From positions 1-46,731 of the forward strand of contig CALMNW010000025.1 of assembly GCA_937872095.1 (NCBI GenBank): a stretch of DNA of 46,731 nucleotides, read 5' to 3'. Both the position numbers and the translations under genes were made by a program. The DNA is from an uncultured Verrucomicrobiota bacterium. GTDB taxonomy: Bacteria > Verrucomicrobiota > Kiritimatiellia > CAIQIC01 > Lenti-01. The notes under the pieces are model-generated. The model was not told the origin of the DNA and did not search any database. It saw nothing but the letters and a program-made list of their open reading frames with translations. Shown here one piece after another: positions 40,701-46,731 of this stretch (the stretch's first letter is position 1; every line of letters starts with the position of its first letter).

Positions 40701-43700
40701 TCAAGCTGGAATTTCTCGATGGGTTGAACGGCGGATCGAACGTTCTGCTGGCCGTGACCAATTCGACGGCCGACGTCGGGGAGTCCTGGGCGCAGAAATC
40801 GCTGACCGCCACGGCGCCGGCGAACGCGACCTGGGTGCGCGCGACGATCTACGCCGACGGCGTGGGCGCGAACGGCGCGCTGCAATTCGACGAATGCTCG
40901 CTGGAAGGTCCCGACCGGCACGTGTTCACGGTGGTCTCCGCGCACGGGACGCCCGCTCCCGCCGCGGGCTACCATCTCGTGACGTCCGGCACGGTCCTGA
41001 CCAACTCCGTGGAAGCGTCGGTTTCCAACGGGCTGCTGGAATACGTGTGCACGGGCTGGACGCTGGCCGGCAACGAGCCCGCCAGCGGCACGACCAACCT
41101 GTTTGCGGCAACGGTCACCAACGCGGCGCAACTGACGTGGCTGTGGGAAACCAATTCGCTGGTGCCCAGCGCGATCGAATTCGTCGCGGCGAGCAACGCC
41201 GCGGACGAGGGGACGGGCGGCGTCTGGATCGCCTTGCAGCGGGATACGACCAACGCGGCGGCCTCGGTGCGCGTCACGGCCGTCGACGGCACCGCGACCG
41301 CCGGGTCGGACTACGTGGCGCTGTCCACCGTCGTGGATTTCCCCGCCGGCACGTCGACGGCCGCGGTCGAGCTGGTGTTGCTGGACGACGCCCTCGACGA
41401 AGCCGACGAAACGCTGGCGCTGTGGCTTTCCGATCCCGGCGGTTCCGGCGTGTTGGGCGCGCAAAGCAACGCCGTTTTCACGATCCTGGACAACGACGAA
41501 CCGATGCCCGACCGCACGCTGACGGTGGAATCGGCGCATGGTTCCTGCGCGCCGGAAGTCGGCACGAACGTCTACGTCCACGGCACGCTGGTATCGTGCG
41601 CGGCGACCGGTTCCGTGTCCATGGGCTCGACCCAGTACGTGTGCGCAGGGTGGACCGGCACGGGCTGCGTGCCGGCGTCCGGCGGCGGCGTTTCGGTTCC
41701 GGCATTCGCCCTGACGAACGATTCCGCGATCGCATGGCGGTGGGACACGAACGTGTGGCTGGACGTGGCGGCGGAAGCCGGCGGGTCCGTCACCGGCGCG
41801 ACGTCCGGCTGGCAGGAGCTGGCGGCCGAAGTGTCCCTGACGGCGGCGCCGGACGACGGCTACGTGTTCGCCGGCTGGACCGGGGACGTTGCCGCGGGAC
41901 AGGTACTGGAGAATCCGCTGGCGCTCGCGCTCGACCGGGCCAAGGCCGTCACCGGCCGGTTCATTTCCGTTTCGAGCGGCAATCTGCTGAACAATCCGGG
42001 CTTCGAGGATGCCGCGGGCACGAACGGCAACGGGGCGGCCTATTGGGAAGCGGGCGTGCCCGACGAGCACGGCGAGCGCTGGGGTTCGGCCGCGCGCGTG
42101 GCTTGGCGGCCGGCGGAAGGGTCCTGGCACGGGGCGATCTGCGGCACGTGGTCGAACAGCCTAGACTACGGCGGGTTCTGGCAGGAAGTGCCGGCGATGC
42201 CCGGACGCGACTACACCTTCGGGGCGTGGTTCTGGGCCGACGCCACGTGGTGGGCCGGCGCGCAGAGCATCAAGCTGGAATTCTTCGACGGCGGCACCAA
42301 CATCCTGCTGGGCTTGACCAACGCGTTCTACGACGTGGGCGAAACATGGGCGTACAAGGAAGTGGCCGGCACGGCGCCTTCGAACGCGGCCTGGGTGCGC
42401 GTGGTCGTCTATGCCGACACCATCGGGGCCAACGGCGCGCTGCAATTCGACGATCTGTCGCTGGCCGGTCCCGACCAGCACGTGTTCACCGTGGCGTCCG
42501 AACACGGCGAACCGGTGCCCGCGCGCGGGGCGCACGCCATCGACAGCGGCGCCGTTCTGACCAATTCCGTGCCCAGTCCGGTGTCGGACGGCCCGGCGCA
42601 ATACGTTTGCACGGGTTGGACCTTGGCCGGTCTGGAGCCGGCGGCGGGAACGTCCAACGCCTTCGCGGTCGCGGTGACCAACGACGCGCAGCTGACTTGG
42701 CTGTGGGAAACGAACTCGCTGTATCCCTGCACGATCTCGCTGGGCGCGGCGACGTACCAAGCCGGCGAGGGCGACGGGCAGGCTTTGATCGCCGTGGTGC
42801 GCGACGACGCTCAAGGTGCGGCCTCGGTCGAACTGCTGGCCGCGGCCGGCACGGCTACGGCCGGCGCCGATTTCGCGGCCGGCGCGTACGACGTGCAGTT
42901 CGCCGTGGGCGTGGCTTCCCAGAACGTCCAGATCGCGATCGTGGACGACCTGCTGCACGAGACGAACGAAACGGTGCTGCTGTCGCTCGCGAACCCGTCG
43001 TCCGCGGCGTCGCTCGGCGCGCTCAGCAACGCGACGCTGACGATCGTGGACGACGATGAAGACCTGGGCACGCGGAATCTGGACGTGACGTCGGCGCATG
43101 CCTGGTGCGATCCGGCGCCGGGCACGCAGTCGTATCCGTACGGGACGACGCTGGCGTGCGCGGCCAGCGCCACGGTGGCGCAGGCCGGCACGCAGCTGGT
43201 CTGCACGGGGTGGGCGGGCACCGGCAGCGTGCCTTCGTCCGGCGCGACCAGCGCCGTGCCGGCGTTCGCCCTGACGGCGGACAGCGCGCTGGCGTGGCAG
43301 TGGGCCACCAACGTGAACGTGGAATGCGCGACGCCGGATCACGGGCACGTCGTCGGCTTGACCAACGGCTGGCATCCGCTGGGCGCGACGCTGACGCTGA
43401 CGGCGACGGCCAGTTCCAACTACCATTTCACGAGCTGGGCGGGCGACGTGCCCGCGGCGCAGCAACTGGACAATCCGCTGACGCTGACGGCCGACTGCGC
43501 GCGGGCGATCGGCGCGGAGTTCGGCGTGGATGCCGGCGTGAACCTGCTGCACAACCCCAGTTTCGAGGATGCGGGCGCCAGCAGCGGCGTGGCCGCCTAC
43601 TGGGCGACGAACGATCCGGACGTCCACGGCGCCGCCTGGGGCAGCATCATCCGCATCAACTGGGACAGCCACGACGGCACGTGGTTGCAGGCGCTGCGCG

Positions 43701-45502
43701 GCACGTGGGCGGCGGCGGGCGATGCCGGCGGCTGCTGGCAGGAACTGCCGGCCCTGCCCGGCGAGCGCTATCGGTTCGCGGCCTGGTTCTGGGCCGACGA
43801 CGGCAATCCCTACGGGCCTTGGGATTCCTCCAGCCGCGGCATGAAGATCGAATTCTATGCCGGCGCAAGCGGCGGCGAAACCCTCCTGCTGGCGGCCACC
43901 AACGAATTGAGCGTGGTCGACCAGACCTGGCGGAACTATTCGGTCGAAGCCGTGGCGCCGTCGAACGCGACCTGGGTGCGCGCGGTCGTGCAGGCCGAAG
44001 GCGTCAGCTACGACGGTTCGCTGCGGTTCGACGACACGTCGCTCGAATTGATGAGCGTGCTCGACGCCCCGGCGATCGCGCCCGCGACGGACGAGGCCGC
44101 GACCTCGTTCACGGCCAACTGGCAAGCTTCCGCCGAGGCCACCGGCTACCTGCTGGACGTGGCCACCAACGCCGATTTCACGCCCGACACCTTCGCGGAC
44201 GACCTGTTCCTTTCCGAATACGCGGAGGGTTCGGGGTCCAACCGCTACGTGGAGATCTACAACGGCACGGGCGCGGACGTGGATTTGTCCGCCTATCGCG
44301 TGTGCATGATCGAAAACGGCGGCTCCTGGTCCGAACGGACGCTGGCGCTGAGCGGCACGCTGGCCCACGGCGCCGTCTACGTCGTGTCGGCGCCCGGCGC
44401 CACCAACGAGGCGATCCTGGCCGCGACGGACCTGGTGGCGCCGGCCAACGGGCCGCTGGGTTTCACGGGCGACGACGCCGTGGGGCTGGCGCGCGTTTCG
44501 GGCACTTTCACCAACGTCATCGACGCCGTGGGGGAGGAAGGCGCCGATCCCGGCACGGGCTGGGACGTGGCGGGGACGGTGGACGCCACCTACAACCACA
44601 CGTTGGTCCGGCTGGCGTCCATCCGCTCCGGCAATTCCGACTGGAGCACGTGTTCCGGCGAATGGACCGTGCTGGCCCGCGACGACTTTACGAACATCGG
44701 CGATCACGCCATGGAAGGCGGGCTGCCGGGGGCCTTCGTGGCGGGCTACCAGGACCTGTCTTGCGCGGGGCTTTCGCAGGTCGTGACCGGCTTGGCGGAA
44801 AACGCCACGTACTACTACCGGGTGCGCGCCACGAACGACACCGGTCTCAGCGACTATTCGGACGTCGCCGTGGCCGAAACGCGCACCTCGTTCTGGGTGG
44901 TGGCGCTGGCCGGTCCGCACGGATCGATTTCCCCGAGCGGCGCCGTGTCCGTGGTTTCCGGAAACGGGCAGGATTTCCAGATTCTGGCCGACGCGTTCTA
45001 CCACATCGAAACCGTGGCGGCCGACGGCACGCCGGTCGCCGTCACCAACGGATCGGCCATGATCGTGACGTGGGGACCGGCCGCCGCCAACGGCACGGTC
45101 GACGTGGCTTTCGCCGAATCCCTCGCCATCCACGACGTGCCCCAGTACTGGCTCGACGCCTATTATCCCGGCGACACCAACTACGACGCGCTGGCCTTGG
45201 ACGATGACGACGTCGATGGCGTCCTCACCTGGCAGGAATTCATCGCGGACACGGACCCGACCGATTCGAACGACGTGTTCCGCATCCACTGGGTTCCGGA
45301 CGTGCCGCTGGCGACGGCGGACTTCACGTCTTCGTCCAACCGCACCTATACCCTGATCGCGTCCAGCAATCTGGTCGAAGGCGTGTGGAATCCCGTGCCG
45401 GGCGCGGGTCCGCGCTTGGGCGCGGGCGGGGCCGACAGCCTGCAAGACACGAACGATCCGCCCATCGGCTGGTTCTACCAAGTGCAGGTGGAACGGCCTT
45501 GA
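37757..45502 (+). CDS. giant secreted multi-domain GH31 glycoside hydrolase
   Basis: 2581 residues. A membrane or signal segment lies at about 17-36 (LVLWLVVAMGASVPVAKG). GH31 catalytic domain to about 640: LYVVDFDWKQWG, nucleophile in VAWWNDEADQ (Asp407), acid/base in MWSGDIDGGF (Asp465), and GMDIGGFNNADQ. A DUF5110-like region (YYDDDGETYGYE, about 690) and a chitobiase-C-terminal-like domain (about 805-880, IRYTLDGTDPDES) follow. Then three copies of a 165-residue sandwich (starts NLLNNAGFE 885, NLLNNPGFE 1409, NLLHNPSFE 1929), InlB/Listeria-type repeats (1055, 1252, 1575, 1772) and two Calx-beta domains (about 1138-1250, 1658-1768). An FN3 domain split by a lamin-tail domain (about 2102-2375) and a calcium-loop end (DDVDGVLTWQEF) complete it. 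Exported alpha-glycosidase; the substrate is unknown. It is transcribed alone. Confidence 0.9.
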   Translation: MKWPLFDPIFRRTGTMHWRLVLWLVVAMGASVPVAKGALGTITSVAVSGNRLQIACGSDQLEVQVCSSNVLRMDYKPGGSGDARTAIVGTTNWTYAGATIDTNADPIVVTTPAMRVEIARSPCRVAVADADGTPVVWEPAAEGIFSDGIRLAHGAGSDFYGITGYNVWDDSSAGLLRSSGGWAEAGYQGDCGAPLIWNRNGFGLLVDSDGIQFNASATNLVAEYCSRTEVEAYLLIGGPEAILSAAAEVSGLPPMFPKWGMGFANTEWGITQSELTNVVAGYRSRDIPIDLYVVDFDWKQWGADHYGEWIWDTTKFPGGPSGALKTQMDAQGIRIGGIMKPRIHVYTEQGGYATTNGFWWPGQAEYSDYFSGQPVKDVNFSNAACRTWYFNHITNAFDTGMVAWWNDEADQAGGGSMLFGNWQFLNMQRALYEGQRGHTDRRVWSINRNFWPGSQRYAYAMWSGDIDGGFTSMANQRERMLSAIGVGAARWGMDIGGFNNADQTTSECYARWMQFGAVVPIFRVHGQQDQQRQPWVYGTQAEAVATAAIRLRYRLIPYVYSYDRRLHETGVGIVRTLAMAFPDDVHTANVKDAWMFGDSLLAAPVVAASQTQKSVYLPAGTWRDFFKGTEYAGGQTIAYAVNSSTWEDLPLFARDGAIIPLQPVQNYVGEVPVTNLDLLMLPSTNATSFTYYDDDGETYGYETGAYYRQTIALADAGETIQADFSAPAGDFDPDLEYFYAYVRCATNNGASLNGTELAQAADEAALRAAPTSGWAQATNQFGYAALVKIPAGSAQTLVLSNNLAATPQFSPAAGTYSGLVLVEIACATPGAEIRYTLDGTDPDESSALYAAAIPVAATTEIRARAYGTGRDPSSIAAAVFTIDANLLNNAGFETQAGTNSEAAQYWEADYPDAHGARWGTAARVAWRPTEGSWHGAVRGTWSPSGGTSGGFRQEVEALPGQEYVFAVWCWADNTWSATAEGIKLEFLDGLNGGSNVLLAVTNSTADVGESWAQKSLTATAPANATWVRATIYADGVGANGALQFDECSLEGPDRHVFTVVSAHGTPAPAAGYHLVTSGTVLTNSVEASVSNGLLEYVCTGWTLAGNEPASGTTNLFAATVTNAAQLTWLWETNSLVPSAIEFVAASNAADEGTGGVWIALQRDTTNAAASVRVTAVDGTATAGSDYVALSTVVDFPAGTSTAAVELVLLDDALDEADETLALWLSDPGGSGVLGAQSNAVFTILDNDEPMPDRTLTVESAHGSCAPEVGTNVYVHGTLVSCAATGSVSMGSTQYVCAGWTGTGCVPASGGGVSVPAFALTNDSAIAWRWDTNVWLDVAAEAGGSVTGATSGWQELAAEVSLTAAPDDGYVFAGWTGDVAAGQVLENPLALALDRAKAVTGRFISVSSGNLLNNPGFEDAAGTNGNGAAYWEAGVPDEHGERWGSAARVAWRPAEGSWHGAICGTWSNSLDYGGFWQEVPAMPGRDYTFGAWFWADATWWAGAQSIKLEFFDGGTNILLGLTNAFYDVGETWAYKEVAGTAPSNAAWVRVVVYADTIGANGALQFDDLSLAGPDQHVFTVASEHGEPVPARGAHAIDSGAVLTNSVPSPVSDGPAQYVCTGWTLAGLEPAAGTSNAFAVAVTNDAQLTWLWETNSLYPCTISLGAATYQAGEGDGQALIAVVRDDAQGAASVELLAAAGTATAGADFAAGAYDVQFAVGVASQNVQIAIVDDLLHETNETVLLSLANPSSAASLGALSNATLTIVDDDEDLGTRNLDVTSAHAWCDPAPGTQSYPYGTTLACAASATVAQAGTQLVCTGWAGTGSVPSSGATSAVPAFALTADSALAWQWATNVNVECATPDHGHVVGLTNGWHPLGATLTLTATASSNYHFTSWAGDVPAAQQLDNPLTLTADCARAIGAEFGVDAGVNLLHNPSFEDAGASSGVAAYWATNDPDVHGAAWGSIIRINWDSHDGTWLQALRGTWAAAGDAGGCWQELPALPGERYRFAAWFWADDGNPYGPWDSSSRGMKIEFYAGASGGETLLLAATNELSVVDQTWRNYSVEAVAPSNATWVRAVVQAEGVSYDGSLRFDDTSLELMSVLDAPAIAPATDEAATSFTANWQASAEATGYLLDVATNADFTPDTFADDLFLSEYAEGSGSNRYVEIYNGTGADVDLSAYRVCMIENGGSWSERTLALSGTLAHGAVYVVSAPGATNEAILAATDLVAPANGPLGFTGDDAVGLARVSGTFTNVIDAVGEEGADPGTGWDVAGTVDATYNHTLVRLASIRSGNSDWSTCSGEWTVLARDDFTNIGDHAMEGGLPGAFVAGYQDLSCAGLSQVVTGLAENATYYYRVRATNDTGLSDYSDVAVAETRTSFWVVALAGPHGSISPSGAVSVVSGNGQDFQILADAFYHIETVAADGTPVAVTNGSAMIVTWGPAAANGTVDVAFAESLAIHDVPQYWLDAYYPGDTNYDALALDDDDVDGVLTWQEFIADTDPTDSNDVFRIHWVPDVPLATADFTSSSNRTYTLIASSNLVEGVWNPVPGAGPRLGAGGADSLQDTNDPPIGWFYQVQVERP

Positions 45503-45517
45503 TGAGCATATTCGCGC

Positions 45518-45592
45518 GGACGCCTCGGAGAGGCGTCCCTACCTTTCGATCATGGTTTTCGGCTGTGGTAGGGACCGCTCTCCGAGCGGTCC
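45518..45592. repeat. inverted GTAGGGA repeat pair after the GH31 gene
   Basis: Arm one (45518-45543) is a hairpin GGACGCCTCGGAGAGGCGTC followed by CCTACC. Arm two (45567-45592) is GGTAGGGACC and a hairpin CCGCTCTCCGAGCGG. The two GTAGGG edges face each other. The surrounding 45503-45708 holds no gene that I can support. It may terminate the GH31 transcript. Confidence 0.75.
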
Positions 45593-45708
45593 GATTCGGT
45601 GCGGTTGACGCCGGGCAAGAGCGGACTTATGATGTCGCTCGGTTTGCATGGGAATCCGGCCCCAGTCGTTGCCGGCTCCCGAGTCGAAGCAGGAAGGATG
45701 CGCAGCAC

Positions 45709-46578
45709 ATGAGGATCGGTCAACGTTGTTTTGCGGGGATGCTGCTGCTGACAGTCCTGTGCGCCGGCTGCGTCCATCCGCCCCAACCGGAACCGGTCGC
45801 CCAATGGGGCAAATTGCATGCGGCGGCGGCGGACGACGACCTCGACGCGGTGTTCCGCCTCGTGCGGCGGGGCGCCGACGTGGATGCCCGCGACGAGCAT
45901 GGCTTGACCCCGCTGATGGCCGCCGCCGTCAACGGCCATCTGTATCCGGCCAAGTGGCTGGTGGAAAACGGAGCCGACGTCGATGCGGCCAACGACGACG
46001 GGCTCACCGCGTTGATGGGGGCCGCCTTCTACGGCAAGCTGGATATCGTGCGTTTGCTGGCGGACAAGCACGCGGACGTGAACGCCCAGGATCCCGCCGG
46101 GATGTCCGCCCTGATGCTGGCCGTCGAGAACAACCGCTTGACCGCCGTCCGGTTCTTGTTGGAGCGGGGGGCGGACCCGAATCTCCCGAACGCCGCCGGC
46201 GACGTTCCGTTGGCGTTGGCGGTCCGTGAAAATCGACTCGACCTCGCGACGGCGCTGCTCGACCGGGGGGCGGACGCGAACGTCCGGGCGCCCAACGGCA
46301 CGACGGTCCTCATGGAAGCCGCGAGCCAAGGCCGCGCGGAACTCGTCCGGTTGCTGCTGGACCGGGAGGCGGACATCGACGCCAAGACCCCGAAGGGCGC
46401 CACGGCCCTGATGGGCGCGGCCGTCAAAGGGCACTTGGACGTCGTGAAAATATTGGTGGAGCGGGGCGCGGACGCGACGGCGAAGACCGACCGCGGCCTC
46501 ACCGCGCTGGCGGCGGCGAAGGCCAAGAACCATGCCGACGTCGTCGAGTTCTTGAGCAAAAAGCGCGCGAAGGAATAA
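45709..46578 (+). CDS. ankyrin-repeat lipoprotein
   Basis: 289 residues starting MRIGQRCFAGMLLLTVLCAGC. The lipobox is LCAGC (Cys at about 21). Eight ankyrin repeats fill the rest, each of 33 residues with the TPLMAAA / LL..GAD pattern (HGLTPLMAAAVNGHLYPAKW, then GLTALMGAAFYGKLDIVRLL and so on). It ends with a basic helix (FLSKKRAKE). Exported ankyrin lipoproteins usually act as binding scaffolds at the outer membrane; the partner is unknown. AGGAAGG lies 11 bases before the ATG. It converges with the tRNA-Lys gene. Confidence 0.9.
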   Translation: MRIGQRCFAGMLLLTVLCAGCVHPPQPEPVAQWGKLHAAAADDDLDAVFRLVRRGADVDARDEHGLTPLMAAAVNGHLYPAKWLVENGADVDAANDDGLTALMGAAFYGKLDIVRLLADKHADVNAQDPAGMSALMLAVENNRLTAVRFLLERGADPNLPNAAGDVPLALAVRENRLDLATALLDRGADANVRAPNGTTVLMEAASQGRAELVRLLLDREADIDAKTPKGATALMGAAVKGHLDVVKILVERGADATAKTDRGLTALAAAKAKNHADVVEFLSKKRAKE

Positions 46579-46632
46579 ACCGGCTGCCGAAACCTTCCTG
46601 CGGGGGCCGGTTGGCAGGACCGGCAAACGAAG

Positions 46633-46673
46633 AACCCGAAAACCGGCGATCTCGCCAGATTTTCGGGTTTTCC
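46633..46673. terminator. hairpin terminator between ankyrin gene and tRNA
   Basis: Stem AACCCGAAAA (46633-46642) pairs with TTTTCGGGTT (46660-46669) over an inner CGGCGA/TCGCC-like loop region. A-rich on one side and T-rich on the other, so it can work in both directions at a converging junction. Only a short T-run follows, so efficiency is unsure. Confidence 0.65.
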
Positions 46674-46686
46674 TGCGCTTTATAGA

Positions 46687-46731
46687 TGGTAGAGGCGGAG
46701 GGGCTCGAACCCACGACCCACTGATTAAGAG
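46687..46731 (-). tRNA. tRNA-Lys(CTT), 3' part only
   Basis: The minus strand reads from anticodon-loop position 32 to the CCA end: CTCTTAATCAG, anticodon CTT (plus strand 46727-46729), T-loop TTCGAGC, acceptor CGCCTCT, discriminator A and an encoded CCA (46687-46689). The 5' half lies beyond the window. The T stem has one T-T mismatch at positions 50-64. The anticodon reads AAG for lysine. Confidence 0.85.

Noticed and set aside
37670..45481. Very long open frames on the minus strand (1486 and 1106 codons) opposite the GH31 gene
   Set aside because: They mirror codon-position bias of a GC-rich gene, are Arg/Gly/His-rich without domains, and the plus frame has promoter, ribosome site, signal and clear GH31 and Calx-beta motifs.

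Overview
The window looks like a chromosome segment of a GC-rich bacterium, probably of the PVC superphylum and perhaps Kiritimatiellota-like. This is an inference from several signs: a carbamoyltransferase/SxtJ/DUF5989 cluster, very large secreted proteins with Calx-beta, lamin-tail and FN3 modules, tandem SGNH lipoproteins, and dispersed palindromes in the spacers. No 16S gene is present to confirm it.

Left part (1-8243). The left edge cuts an uninterrupted minus-strand frame that fuses an RpiB-type sugar-phosphate isomerase to deoxyribose-phosphate aldolase (DeoC). Next to it, about 1.5-8.2 kb, is a run of AT-richer minus-strand genes, mostly exported or membrane proteins of unknown function. 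They are separated by 36-66 bp imperfect inverted repeats with the architecture of integron attC sites: AAC...GTT cores, pairing L boxes and an unpaired extra base. I read this as an integron-type cassette array without an integrase in the window (CALIN-like). A second, cleaner array lies at 29.4-31.2 kb. Three places (3435-3533, 8157-8243, 31091-31190) carry a sigma70-like promoter followed about 55-63 bp later by a conserved block resembling an attI or half-att site. Two of these are clear copies and one is diverged.

Middle part (9-29 kb). This is ordinary chromosomal housekeeping: lgt, a Cu/Zn-type permease, a GNAT acetyltransferase, the operon SGNH hydrolase-SxtJ-NodU carbamoyltransferase-DUF5989, UTP-glucose-1-phosphate uridylyltransferase, a zinc-ribbon membrane protein, hisB-hisH-hisA, two tandem SGNH lipoproteins, alr-rdgB, a CPBP protease with a family 2 glycosyltransferase, an orphan UgpC/MalK ATPase, a 45-residue membrane microprotein, pdxJ and the bifunctional NAD(P)HX repair enzyme.

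Right part (31.9-46.7 kb). mutM, hydE, O-acetylhomoserine sulfhydrylase, small lipoproteins, a secreted propeller-like protein and a short HlyD-like lipoprotein precede a 2581-residue secreted GH31 glycosidase with a strong promoter and many accessory domains. An ankyrin-repeat lipoprotein, a bidirectional hairpin and the 3' part of a tRNA-Lys(CTT) close the window.

Several repeat families tie the regions together: a TTCCAC/GTGGAA palindrome at three loci (once inside a coding frame, once supplying a start codon), an 85-bp double-stem element sitting in two convergent gene junctions, and GTAGGG-type inverted pairs.
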